Of a stretch of DNA of 64,000 bases, positions 19,134 to 27,118 are shown in pieces. Numbering within the stretch: the first letter of the stretch is position 1; each line of letters begins with the position of its first letter. The translations under genes were made by a program, and so were the position numbers. The stretch covers positions 1 through 64,000 of the forward strand of contig JANQHD010000047.1 of the NCBI GenBank assembly GCA_028282805.1, read 5' to 3'. The notes below the pieces were generated by a model. The model ran no database searches, was not told the DNA's origin, and saw only the letters and a program-made list of their open reading frames with translations. The stretch comes from Phycisphaeraceae bacterium (GTDB lineage Bacteria > Planctomycetota > Phycisphaerae > Phycisphaerales > Zrk34).

Positions 19134-20912
19134 ATGTCCTTGACCGGCGCTTTCGCTACCGGGCTGAGTGGCCTCGACGCCAACTCGCAGAACATCGACA
19201 TCATCGGTAACAACATCGCCAACGTGAATACGCCTTCGTACAAGGCGAAGCGCGCGCTGTTCACGACGCAGTTCATGCGCAACCTGTCGCTCGGCTCGCC
19301 GCCCAGCGGCGCTTCGGGTGGCACGAACCCGATGCAGGTCGGCCTCGGCACGCGCATCGGCGGCATCCAGACCGACTTCACCAACGGCGGCATCTCCGGC
19401 ACCGGCATCGCCACCAACATGGCCATCGAGGGCAACGGCTTCTTCATCGTCGAGCAGGCCAACGAGCAGTTCTACACCCGAGACGGGCAGTTCGCGCTCA
19501 ACAGCGAGAACAAGCTCACCACCGCCACCGGCGCGCTGGTGCAGGGCTACGCCGTCGACCAGAACTTCAACATCGTGCCCGGCGTGCTCAACGACCTGGA
19601 CATCCAGATCGGCTCGCTCACCATCGCCGAGGCGACGGGGAACGTGAACTTCGAGGGCAACCTCAACGCCGCGGGCGAGGTCTCGTCGGGCGGCTCGCTG
19701 CACGACTCCCGCACGTTCTTCACCGACGCGGCGCTGACGCCCGGCAACGAAGAGGCGGGCGCCACGGACCTGACCGTCGGCGGCAACAACCTGTACATCG
19801 ACGACGGCGCCGGCGGCTCGTTCCTCGCCTTCGAGGGCGGCACCGACACGATCATCACCATCTCCGGCGTGGAGAAGGCCGGCCAGGCGCTGGCGAGCAA
19901 GACGTTCGCTTTCTCCACCGACCCCACGGTCATCGCCACCGTCGACGACGCGGGCACGAACATCAACGACTTCATCGCCTTCATCAACGATGCGCTGGGC
20001 CTGTCGAGCGTGAGCATCAACGGCGAAACGCTCGGCGGCGGCGCGTCGCTGGTGGCCGGCGAGATCGTCATCGCCGGCAACGAAGGCGCGGTGCAGGACC
20101 TGCTGCTCGAGACCGGCCACATCACCGCCTCGTCCAGCGCGCCGGGCTTCAGCGGCATCGCCAACCCGATGGTCATGCAGAAGACGCAGGCCGCCGACGG
20201 CGAGGCGGGGCGGACCTCGTTCGTGGTGTTCGACTCGCTGGGCACCGAGATCCAGGTGGACCTGACGTTCATCAAGCAGTCGGTCGTGCCCGACGGCGGC
20301 ACGGTCTGGCAGTGGGTCGCTGAGTCGAACGACAACGACGCCCTGCCGCGCATCGTGGGCCTGGGCAACGTCGAGTTCGACCAGAACGGCGTGTTCGTCA
20401 GCGCGAGCAACTCGGCGTTCTCCCTCACCCGCCTCAACGGCGCCGACGACCCGTTGACGGTCAACATGGTGTTCGACAACGGCATCGATTCGATCACCGC
20501 GCTGGCGTCGACCAGCAGCGTCGTGTCGCCCGTGCGTCAGGACGGCTCGCCGCTCGGCACGCTCGACGAGTTCAGCGTCGGCGAAGACGGCACCATCACC
20601 GGGTCGTTCACCAACGGCCTGACCCGCACCATCGGCCAGGTCGCGATCGCCACGTTCATCAACAACGACGGCCTGATCGAGGCCGGCAACAACATGTACA
20701 CGTCGGGCGCCAACAGCGGCAACGCCGTGATCGGCACGCCGCTGACCCTGGGCGCCGGGCGGGTCGTTGCCGGCGCGATCGAGCAGTCGAACGTGGACCT
20801 CGCCGAGGAGTTCGTGAACCTGATCACCTCGTCGACCGGCTTCTCCGCCGCGTCGCGCGTGATCACCACCACCGACCAGATGCTCCAGCAGCTGCTGCTG
20901 ATCGGGCGGTAA
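19134..20912 (+). CDS. flgE: Flagellar hook protein FlgE
   Basis: 592 aa, longer than the ~400 aa of enteric FlgE, as in many non-proteobacterial hooks. N-terminal D0 signature SGLDANSQNIDIIGNNIANVNTPSYK, FlgE D2/D1 domains between, and C-terminal SNVDLAEEFVNLITSSTGFSAASRVITTTDQMLQQLL. The central ~300 residues are Gly/Asp/Thr-rich. SD AGGAG lies at 19,121-19,125. It polymerises into the hook universal joint. Confidence 0.95.
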   Translation: MSLTGAFATGLSGLDANSQNIDIIGNNIANVNTPSYKAKRALFTTQFMRNLSLGSPPSGASGGTNPMQVGLGTRIGGIQTDFTNGGISGTGIATNMAIEGNGFFIVEQANEQFYTRDGQFALNSENKLTTATGALVQGYAVDQNFNIVPGVLNDLDIQIGSLTIAEATGNVNFEGNLNAAGEVSSGGSLHDSRTFFTDAALTPGNEEAGATDLTVGGNNLYIDDGAGGSFLAFEGGTDTIITISGVEKAGQALASKTFAFSTDPTVIATVDDAGTNINDFIAFINDALGLSSVSINGETLGGGASLVAGEIVIAGNEGAVQDLLLETGHITASSSAPGFSGIANPMVMQKTQAADGEAGRTSFVVFDSLGTEIQVDLTFIKQSVVPDGGTVWQWVAESNDNDALPRIVGLGNVEFDQNGVFVSASNSAFSLTRLNGADDPLTVNMVFDNGIDSITALASTSSVVSPVRQDGSPLGTLDEFSVGEDGTITGSFTNGLTRTIGQVAIATFINNDGLIEAGNNMYTSGANSGNAVIGTPLTLGAGRVVAGAIEQSNVDLAEEFVNLITSSTGFSAASRVITTTDQMLQQLLLIGR

Positions 20913-20927
20913 GCGTTAACCCCATTA

Positions 20928-20947
20928 GCCCCCGGTTTGACCGGGGG
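20928..20947. repeat. Stem-loop after flgE
   Basis: TAGCCCCCGG, TTTGA, CCGGGGG: a perfect 7-bp GC stem 15 bp after the flgE stop, without a T-run. It may be a palindromic repeat or a processing/stabiliser hairpin rather than a terminator. Confidence 0.45.
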
Positions 20948-20973
20948 TGAGCGAAGCGATGAGAAACAACGAT

Positions 20974-21044
20974 AGCCATCGAGCCAACCAGCCACCGAGC
21001 CAACCAGATCGATCGAAGGTCTGTTGGCTCTTGGCTGATGGCTT
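20974..21044. repeat. Octamer array and its inverted heptamer counterpart
   Basis: 20,974-21,005 holds four AGCCNNCN octamers (AGCCATCG, AGCCAACC, AGCCACCG, AGCCAACC). 21,024-21,044 holds TTGGCTC, TTGGCTG, ATGGCTT, complementary in core but with period 7. Together with flanking GCGATGAG/CATCGCTGA they can fold into one long imperfect stem between flgE and flbD. Confidence 0.6.
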
Positions 21045-21072
21045 GTTCGCCCATCGCTGAGGTAAAAGAACC

Positions 21073-21270
21073 ATGATCAAGCTGACCCGCCTCAACGGCC
21101 AATCCTTCGTCGTGAACGCCGAGCTGATCAAGACGGTCGAGTCGCGGCCGGACACGACGATCAAGCTGATCAACGGGGACACGTTGATCGTGTTGGAAAC
21201 GATGGACGACGTGGTGGACCGGTCGGTGGAATACGGCCGATCCCTGCGGAAGCTGCTGCCGCCGAGTTGA
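21073..21270 (+). CDS. flbD: Flagellar protein FlbD
   Basis: 65 aa, the typical small FlbD/YlzI: IKLTRLNGQSFVVNAELIKTVE, then PDTTIKLINGDTLIVLETMDDVVDR. It lies between flgE and motA as in Firmicutes and spirochaetes; its molecular role is poorly defined. The gap before it carries a long imperfect inverted repeat, and a T-run terminator follows, so it ends the first half of the cluster. Confidence 0.9.
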   Translation: MIKLTRLNGQSFVVNAELIKTVESRPDTTIKLINGDTLIVLETMDDVVDRSVEYGRSLRKLLPPS

Positions 21271-21301
21271 GCGGCGAGCCGCGTTATTGCTTTGTTCCCG
21301 C

Positions 21302-21327
21302 ACCGCCGGGTTGCTCGGCGGTTTTTA
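21302..21327 (+). terminator. Rho-independent terminator after flbD
   Basis: Stem ACCGCCG/CGGCGGT with loop GGTTGCT, followed by TTTTATT, 31 bp after the flbD stop. It separates flbD from the motA transcription unit, which has its own promoter. Confidence 0.8.
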
Positions 21328-21443
21328 TTGCGCGCTGCGTGCGGGTCGCGGCTAAACGTTTGGTTGATCCGCTGCGTGGGGGAGGCGGTGTAACCGGTGT
21401 GGACGTGGTGTTATCGGGGCTCAATTCACACTTGTCCGCGGCT

Positions 21444-21470
21444 TAAGTGGCCGCCTGGGCGGGTCGATAA
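21444..21470 (+). promoter_or_regulatory. Sigma-28 (FliA) type promoter of motAB
   Basis: TAAG at 21,444-21,447, 15 bp, GTCGATAA at 21,463-21,470. This is 10 of 12 bases of the TAAA-N15-GCCGATAA consensus with exact spacing. It is 55 bp before the motA ATG and after a terminator, and the cluster encodes a FliA-type sigma factor. Confidence 0.75.
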
Positions 21471-21525
21471 ATCCACAGGACACAGTGCGCTAACGGACCG
21501 GTTCGGGACCGGGTGGGAGTGTTTG

Positions 21526-22302
21526 ATGGACCTGGTAACCATTGTCGGCGTGATCATGGCATTCGCGCTGATCGCTTGGGCGATCGTTTCGGGCGGCAGC
21601 CCGCAGGCGTTCGTCGACGTGCCCTCTATGGCGATCGTCATCGGCGGCGCGATCGCGGCGTCCATGGCGGCCGTGCCCTCGTCGACGCTCAAGTCGATCG
21701 CCAAGATCTTCAGCAAGACGATCAAGCACAAAGCCCAGTCGCCGGCCAAGCTGATCGAGGACCTCGTGTCCTACGCCGAGGTCGCGCGGCGCGACGGCAT
21801 CCTCTCGCTCGAGTCGATGTGCAAGGACATCGAAGACCCGTTCATCGTGCGCGGCATCCAGATGGCCGTCGACGGCACCGACCCGGAGTTGATCGAGCAG
21901 ATCATGATCACCGAACTGGAGAACCTGGTCGAGCGTCACGAGTCCGGCCGGAACCTGTTCTCGACGATCGGCAAGTACGCGCCGGCGTTCGGCATGATCG
22001 GGACGCTGGTCGGCCTGGTGGCGATGCTGGCGAACATGGACGACCCGTCGAGCATCGGCAGCGGCATGGCGGTGGCGTTGCTGACCACCATGTACGGCGC
22101 GATCTTGGCGAACGTGGTGTTCCTGCCGCTGGCCGACAAGCTTCAGTCGCGCAGCGCCGAAGAGGTGCTGCTGAAGACGATCATCATCAAGGGCGTGATG
22201 TCGATCCAGTCCGGCGACAACCCGCGCATCGTGGAACAGAAGCTCAAGACCTTCTTGCCGCCTTCGGCGCGCGGCGCGGAGGAAGAGGCCGAGGCCGCCT
22301 GA
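21526..22302 (+). CDS. motA: Flagellar motor stator protein MotA
   Basis: 258 aa from ATG 21526 (GGGAG at 21,515-21,519). Four transmembrane helices: two at the N-terminus (VGVIMAFALIAWAIVSGG, VIGGAIAASMAAVP) and two after the cytoplasmic loop (YAPAFGMIGTLVGLVAML, GMAVALLTTMYGAILANVVFLPLADKL). With MotB it forms the ion channel driving rotation. It sits behind a sigma-28 type promoter. Confidence 0.95.
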   Translation: MDLVTIVGVIMAFALIAWAIVSGGSPQAFVDVPSMAIVIGGAIAASMAAVPSSTLKSIAKIFSKTIKHKAQSPAKLIEDLVSYAEVARRDGILSLESMCKDIEDPFIVRGIQMAVDGTDPELIEQIMITELENLVERHESGRNLFSTIGKYAPAFGMIGTLVGLVAMLANMDDPSSIGSGMAVALLTTMYGAILANVVFLPLADKLQSRSAEEVLLKTIIIKGVMSIQSGDNPRIVEQKLKTFLPPSARGAEEEAEAA

Positions 22303-22327
22303 TCGGCCCGAACAGGAAACCGACCGC

Positions 22328-23080
22328 ATGGCAGCGAAGTGCAAATGCCCCGACGGCGTGCCCGAGTGGGTCGTCACCTACGGCGACATGATGTCGCTGC
22401 TGCTGTGCTTCTTTATCCTGTTGGCGGCGTTCAGCGAGATGAAGGACGACGACTTCGAGCCGGTCATGATCGCGATCAAGAACGCGTTCGGCGTGTCCAA
22501 CGGCGCGGGCAACGCGCCGATCAACGACCTGCCGCTCAACAGCGTGCTGTCCATGTTGGAGGACGCCTGGCTGCACAAGGAGGAACTGCCCACGCACTCG
22601 AACGCCGACGACCCGGGCATCCAGGGCCGCGAGACCACGCTCACGCGCATCCGCGAGGGGCTGCAGTTCACGGTGGGCGGGCTGCTGACGTTCGAGCCGG
22701 GCAGCGCCGAGCTCAAGCCGCAGGCGCGGGCGGAGCTGGCGAAGATCGCTGCGCACGTGCGCGGGCAGAACAACAAGATCGAGATCCGCGGCCACAGCGC
22801 CGGCGCCGACCTGCCGGACGGTTCGCCGTACGGCTCGATGTGGGAGTTGAGCTTCGCGCGGGCGCAGTCGGTGATGGACGTGCTGACCGCGTCGGGCAAC
22901 GACATCGACCCCCGCCGTATCCGCCTGGTCGGGTGCGGCGACAAGGAACCGCTGACCAGCCGGGTGTACGACCCGAAGCAGCTGGCGATCAACCGCCGGG
23001 TGGAGATCATCGTGACCGAGTCGCTGGTGCGCCAGTTCGATGCGCCCGCGGAACAGACGCAGGCCCCCGCCTCGCGCTAA
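22328..23080 (+). CDS. motB: Flagellar motor stator protein MotB
   Basis: 250 aa. The single transmembrane helix carries the ion-binding Asp20 in TYGDMMSLLLCFFILL; a plug/linker and a C-terminal OmpA-type peptidoglycan-binding domain follow (LTFEPGSAELKPQARAEL, IEIRGHSAG, NRRVEIIV). It anchors the stator to the wall. It lies 25 bp after motA. The polar residue Ser/Thr pattern that would distinguish H+ from Na+ coupling cannot be judged here. Confidence 0.95.
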   Translation: MAAKCKCPDGVPEWVVTYGDMMSLLLCFFILLAAFSEMKDDDFEPVMIAIKNAFGVSNGAGNAPINDLPLNSVLSMLEDAWLHKEELPTHSNADDPGIQGRETTLTRIREGLQFTVGGLLTFEPGSAELKPQARAELAKIAAHVRGQNNKIEIRGHSAGADLPDGSPYGSMWELSFARAQSVMDVLTASGNDIDPRRIRLVGCGDKEPLTSRVYDPKQLAINRRVEIIVTESLVRQFDAPAEQTQAPASR

Positions 23081-23095
23081 GAAAGGGATCAGGCC

Positions 23096-23632
23096 ATGGC
23101 CGACGAAACACCACAGGAACAGACCTCGACCGAAGAGCAGCAGCCGAAGAAGGGCGGCGCGATGAAGGCGATCATCATCGTCGTCGTCGTGATGGTGATT
23201 GAAGCGGCCGCCTTTCTCGGTATGATGATGATGTCGGGCGGGCCCGACCCGGCCGCGGCGGCCGACGTGGTGCCCGACGACCAGGCCGAGCTGGACAAGC
23301 TGGTCGAAGTGACGATCGTCGAAGGCAAGTTCGACAACCGGCGGACGGGCCGGACGTACCTGTACGACACCGAGATCGTCGTGCTGGTCCGCCAGCGCCA
23401 CGCCGAGCAGCTGGCGCTCGACATCGAGGCGAGCCAGACGCAGGTCTCGGTCGACGTGCAGACGATCTTCCGGCGGGCCGAGCCGGCCCACTTCCAGGAG
23501 CCGACCATGGCCACGCTGACCCGGCAGGTCAAGGCCAAGCTCGACGAGCGCTTCGGCACGGACGCCGAGGACAAGCCCTTGATCGACAAGGTCTTGATCG
23601 CCAAATGTTTAGCGATCCGCATGGATTATTGA
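23096..23632 (+). CDS. fliL: Flagellar basal-body-associated protein FliL
   Basis: 178 aa. A charged N-terminus, one transmembrane helix (MKAIIIVVVVMVIEAAAFLGMMMM, about residues 22-45) and a periplasmic FliL domain (LVEVTIVEGKFDNRR...EIVVLVRQRH, LTRQVKAKLDERFG). FliL surrounds and supports the stator. It is 15 bp after motB, before fliN. Confidence 0.85.
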   Translation: MADETPQEQTSTEEQQPKKGGAMKAIIIVVVVMVIEAAAFLGMMMMSGGPDPAAAADVVPDDQAELDKLVEVTIVEGKFDNRRTGRTYLYDTEIVVLVRQRHAEQLALDIEASQTQVSVDVQTIFRRAEPAHFQEPTMATLTRQVKAKLDERFGTDAEDKPLIDKVLIAKCLAIRMDY

Positions 23633-23676
23633 GCCAAACGGGTCGGGCGGACCGATAATGGGGTAAGAGGTCAAGG

Positions 23677-24195
23677 ATGGCCGAAGAACCTGTCACCAAC
23701 GAGACGCAACCCGACGCCACTACGGATTCGGTCGACGCCGCCGAGCAGGCACTCGCGGAGACCGAGCAGGCTGTCGAACAGGTCGCCGACGAGGCCCGCA
23801 ACGTCGACCTGCCTAATTTCCAACAGGTCTTAGCCGACGTCGAGGCCAGCGGGCTCAACCTGCTTCAGGACGTCGACCTCAACGTCAAGATCGAGCTCGG
23901 CCGCACCCACATGCTCGTCGAAGACGTGTTGCGGCTGAACGAGGGCTCCGTGGTCGAGCTGGACAAGCTCGCCGGCGACCCGGTGGACGTGTTCGTCAAC
24001 GAACGCCTCGTCGCGCGCGGCGAGGTCATCGTGCTCAACGACAATTTCTGCGTACGCATCAGCGAGGTGGTCGGCGACGAAACCCCCGATGCGGCCGCGA
24101 CCGATAGCGCAGGACCTGCGCCAACCGAATCAGACGAATCGCAGGCCGACCCACAGACCGCCGAGGTGGCGGCGGAGGCCGGCGAAGCGCAATAA
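23677..24195 (+). CDS. fliN: Flagellar motor switch protein FliN
   Basis: 172 aa. An acidic Thr/Ala/Glu-rich N-terminal region (about 60 residues) precedes one SpoA domain: [69 protein letters not shown] in segments. The acidic C-terminal tail is unusual. FliN forms the bottom of the C-ring and docks FliH. FliM, normally just before FliN, is not here or anywhere in the window. Confidence 0.9.
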   Translation: MAEEPVTNETQPDATTDSVDAAEQALAETEQAVEQVADEARNVDLPNFQQVLADVEASGLNLLQDVDLNVKIELGRTHMLVEDVLRLNEGSVVELDKLAGDPVDVFVNERLVARGEVIVLNDNFCVRISEVVGDETPDAAATDSAGPAPTESDESQADPQTAEVAAEAGEAQ

Positions 24196-24294
24196 GTGCG
24201 CCCGACGGAGCACGGGTGCAACCCGAGGGTGAGGCCGCAGCGCCCGCCCGGCCGCGGCGGTGGACCCGCCGCGATGACCAGCCATGGACGGCGA

Positions 24295-25059
24295 ATGAAT
24301 CGGTGGAACCGAACACCCGCGCTGGCCTGCCTTGGCCTGTTGTTGATCTGCGTCGCGCCCGCGCACGCCGACGACGCTCTCGTCCAATCCAACACCAAGC
24401 GGACCATCTCCATCGACGACGTGCCCGCGCCGTCGCCGCAAGCCAAGCCGTCGCCCAAGCCATCGAGCGAGCCCAAAGACACGCCCAAGCCCGCCCACGA
24501 GGCCGAGCCGCTGCCGGCCCGTGAACTGCTGCCGCTCGGGCCGGTCGGCCAGCCGCTGACCAACAACACCCAACGCACCGACCACTCCACCGGCAGCTAC
24601 TGGTTGCAGACGATCACGGCGCTGGGCATCGTGATCGCGCTGATCTTCGCCCTGCGCTGGGTGATCCGCCGGCTGGGCGGCCCGGCCGCGTCGATCGGCG
24701 GCGGGGGGCTGGTCGAGGTGCTCGCCCGCACGCCCATCGGCCACAAGACCACCGTGATGTTCCTGCGCATCAACCAGCGCATCATCGTCGCGGCGCAGAG
24801 CCCCGCGGGCATCAACACGCTTGCCGAGTTCGACGAGCCCAACGACGTGGCCGACGTGTTGCAACACGTCTCGGCCAACCAGCCGCAGAGCATCAGCCGC
24901 GGCTTCGCCAAGCTGCTCGGCCAGCACACCCGCGACGACGAGGCGCTCGCCCACGAGGCCGGCGGCGACGACGACGAGCACCTCGTCGACCGCACGCGTA
25001 GCGGCATGTCCAGCCTGATCAGCAAGATCCGTTCCATGAAGGGGGGCGACCCGCCGTGA
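24295..25059 (+). CDS. fliO: Flagellar biosynthetic protein FliO
   Basis: 254 aa from ATG 24295; ATG 24274 would add 7 residues. Signal peptide ALACLGLLLICVAPAHA, a Pro/Lys-rich periplasmic stretch, one transmembrane helix (ITALGIVIALIFALRWVIRRLG) and a cytoplasmic FliO domain (LVEVLARTPIGHKTTVMFLRINQRIIVAAQS). FliO helps FliP assemble in the export gate. The stop overlaps the fliP start by 4 bp (GTGA). Confidence 0.8.
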   Translation: MNRWNRTPALACLGLLLICVAPAHADDALVQSNTKRTISIDDVPAPSPQAKPSPKPSSEPKDTPKPAHEAEPLPARELLPLGPVGQPLTNNTQRTDHSTGSYWLQTITALGIVIALIFALRWVIRRLGGPAASIGGGGLVEVLARTPIGHKTTVMFLRINQRIIVAAQSPAGINTLAEFDEPNDVADVLQHVSANQPQSISRGFAKLLGQHTRDDEALAHEAGGDDDEHLVDRTRSGMSSLISKIRSMKGGDPP

Positions 25060-25988
25060 CGCGCCCCCTCAAAACACGTGCGGCCAACCAAACTCGGCGC
25101 CGACGGCACACGCTGCGTTGGGCGCTGGCGCTGATCAGCATTTTCGTCTGGGTGGCGCCCGCGGCGAGCCAGCCGTCGCCCATCACGAGCCCGCCGGCGC
25201 CCGCCCCCGCGCCGCTTGCGCCCGACGCGCCCGATAGCCCCGGGCCGATCAACATCGACAACCCCCTCGGCGTGGTCGAGGACGCCGCCGAGGCGCTGCC
25301 GGGCTTCGAGGGCGGGCTCAGCAGCACGCTCAACGTGCTCATCCTGCTCACCGTGCTCTCGCTCGCCCCGGCGATCTTCATCCTCTGCACGAGCTTCGTG
25401 CGCATCGTGGTGGTGCTCTCGCTGCTGCGCCAGGCGATCGGCACCCAGTCGCTGCCCCCGTCGCAGGTGATCGTGGGGTTGGCGCTGTTCCTCACGTTCC
25501 TGATCATGACACCGACCTTCAAGCAGATCAACGAGACCGCGCTGCAACCGCTCAGCGAGGGGCGGATCGACCAGATGACCGCGTGGAGCCGGGCCAAGCA
25601 GCCGTTGCGCGACTTCATGTTCGCCCAGATCGACCGCACCGGCAACTGGGAAGACGTGGTGATGGTGCTCAACTACCGCGGCGTCGACACGTCCGACCTG
25701 ACCGCCCTCAACCGCAGCGACGTCGACATGCTCACGCTCATCCCCGCGTTCATCCTCAGCGAGCTGAAGACCGCGTTCATGATCGGCTTCCGCATCTACT
25801 TACCGTTCCTGATCATCGACATGATCATCTCGTCGCTGCTGATCTCGATGGGCATGCTGATGCTGCCGCCGATCCTGATCTCGCTGCCGTTCAAGCTGCT
25901 GCTGTTCGTGCTCGTCGACGGCTGGCGCCTGGTCGTCGGCAACCTCCTGGAGAGCTTCTCCGTCGCCCAAACGACGGGGTTTACGTAA
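25056..25988 (+). CDS. fliP: Flagellar export gate protein FliP
   Basis: 310 aa from GTG 25056. A signal-like N-terminus (ALALISIFVWVAPAASQ), an unusually long Pro/Ala-rich linker (about residues 38-70), then the conserved FliP core with SFVRIVVVLSLLRQAIGTQSLPPSQVIVGLALFLTFLIM in segments and FMIGFRIYLPFLIIDMIISSLLISMGMLMLPP. It is the main subunit of the FliPQR pore. The gap to fliQ holds a heptamer array. Confidence 0.95.
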   Translation: MTRPLKTRAANQTRRRRHTLRWALALISIFVWVAPAASQPSPITSPPAPAPAPLAPDAPDSPGPINIDNPLGVVEDAAEALPGFEGGLSSTLNVLILLTVLSLAPAIFILCTSFVRIVVVLSLLRQAIGTQSLPPSQVIVGLALFLTFLIMTPTFKQINETALQPLSEGRIDQMTAWSRAKQPLRDFMFAQIDRTGNWEDVVMVLNYRGVDTSDLTALNRSDVDMLTLIPAFILSELKTAFMIGFRIYLPFLIIDMIISSLLISMGMLMLPPILISLPFKLLLFVLVDGWRLVVGNLLESFSVAQTTGFT

Positions 25989-25998
25989 CGGGCAAAGA

Positions 25999-26039
25999 AC
26001 TCGAAATCGGAAATCGGAAATCGGCAATCGGAGACCCAA
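25999..26039 (+). repeat. Heptamer array between fliP and fliQ
   Basis: AACTCG, then AAATCGG three times, CAATCGG and AGACCCA, leading straight into the fliQ ATG at 26,041. GGAG at 26,031-26,034, in the array, is the probable fliQ SD. Same register as the AACYYGR family. Confidence 0.75.
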
Positions 26040-26040
26040 C

Positions 26041-26292
26041 ATGACATCCGCTGAAGCGATCGACGTGGTGCGGGAGGCGCTGTTTATCGCGTTGCTCATC
26101 AGCGCGCCCATCCTCGCGGTGGGGCTGGTCGTCGGCCTGATCATCAGCATCTTCCAGGCCGTCACCCAGATCCAGGAACAGACCCTCAGCTTCGTGCCCA
26201 AGATCTTCGCCATGGGCGCGCTGACCATCGCCATCGTGCCCTGGATCTACAACAAGATGTTCGAGTACGCCACGATCATGTTCGGCTCGTAG
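26041..26292 (+). CDS. fliQ: Flagellar export gate protein FliQ
   Basis: 83 aa, two transmembrane helices (ALFIALLISAPILAVGLVVGLIISIFQAVTQIQEQTL in segments and IFAMGALTIAIVPWI), the exact family size and signature QEQTLSFVPK. Part of the FliPQR gate. Its SD lies in the heptamer array before it; fliR follows 13 bp later. Confidence 0.95.
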   Translation: MTSAEAIDVVREALFIALLISAPILAVGLVVGLIISIFQAVTQIQEQTLSFVPKIFAMGALTIAIVPWIYNKMFEYATIMFGS

Positions 26293-26305
26293 GGGATGCG
26301 CGCGG

Positions 26306-27082
26306 ATGAACGCCGGCCTCGAATCCATCCTGCCCCACGTGCCCGCCGCGATGATGGTGCTCTTCCGCATCGGCGGCATCTTCATCTTCGGGCCCGTCTT
26401 CGGCTCCAACGTCGTGCCCATGCGCGTCAAGGCGCTGCTCGCGCTGGTGCTCACGATCTGCGTCTACCCCATCGTGCCCCCGCAGGTGCCCATGCAGCTG
26501 AGCCTCGCCACGCTCGGCATCGCCGTCGGCAGCGAACTGCTCATCGGCGCGATCATCGGCTACGGCGCCTCGCTGCCGTTGATCGGCCTGCAGGTCGCCG
26601 GCATGGTCATGGGCCAGCAGATCGGCCTCATGGCCGCCCAGGTGTTCAACCCCGAGTTCGACGACCAGACCGAGGTGCTCGGCCAGTTCATGTTCCTCAC
26701 CGCGCTGATGGCGTTCCTCATCCTCGGCGGGCACCGCGAGGTCCTCGCCGCGCTCGTCCACAGCTTCCAGTCCATCCCCCTCGGCGGCTACGCGCCCGAC
26801 CACACCGTCGTCGAGTTCATCGTCGGCCTGCTCGACGCGATGTTCGAACTCGGCATCCGCGTGTCCGCGCCCCTGCTGTGCCTGGTGTTCCTCGAAACCG
26901 TGGCCATGGGCTTCGTCGCACGCACCGTGCCGCAGTTGAACATCCTCTCGCTCGGCTTCCCGATCCGCATCATCGTCGGCTTCTTCCTGCTCGTGGGCCT
27001 CAGCGCCTTGATGTTCGAGAGCGTCAGCGAGCTGATCATCCGCATGATCCACACGCTGCCCGAACTGCTGGGTTACGGCTAG
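26306..27082 (+). CDS. fliR: Flagellar export gate protein FliR
   Basis: 258 aa with about six hydrophobic helices. Family marks: FRIGGIFIFGPVFGSNVVPMRVKALLAL in segments, QVAGMVMGQQIGLMAAQVFNPEF, and VARTVPQLNILSLGFPIRIIVG. It completes the FliPQR export pore and lies between fliQ and flhB. Confidence 0.95.
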   Translation: MNAGLESILPHVPAAMMVLFRIGGIFIFGPVFGSNVVPMRVKALLALVLTICVYPIVPPQVPMQLSLATLGIAVGSELLIGAIIGYGASLPLIGLQVAGMVMGQQIGLMAAQVFNPEFDDQTEVLGQFMFLTALMAFLILGGHREVLAALVHSFQSIPLGGYAPDHTVVEFIVGLLDAMFELGIRVSAPLLCLVFLETVAMGFVARTVPQLNILSLGFPIRIIVGFFLLVGLSALMFESVSELIIRMIHTLPELLGYG

Positions 27083-27118
27083 CGGTTAAACATTTTGATC
27101 CACGATTGAGGTGACGAC

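Noticed and set aside
21360-21378. TTTGGTTG-N5-CTGCG before motA as a sigma-54 promoter
   Set aside because: GG and GC have correct spacing but the other positions match poorly, and the TAAG-N15-GTCGATAA site nearer the gene is far better.
23632-23658. ACCGATAA before fliN as a second sigma-28 promoter
   Set aside because: The only CAAA upstream is at 12 bp, not 15, so spacing does not fit.
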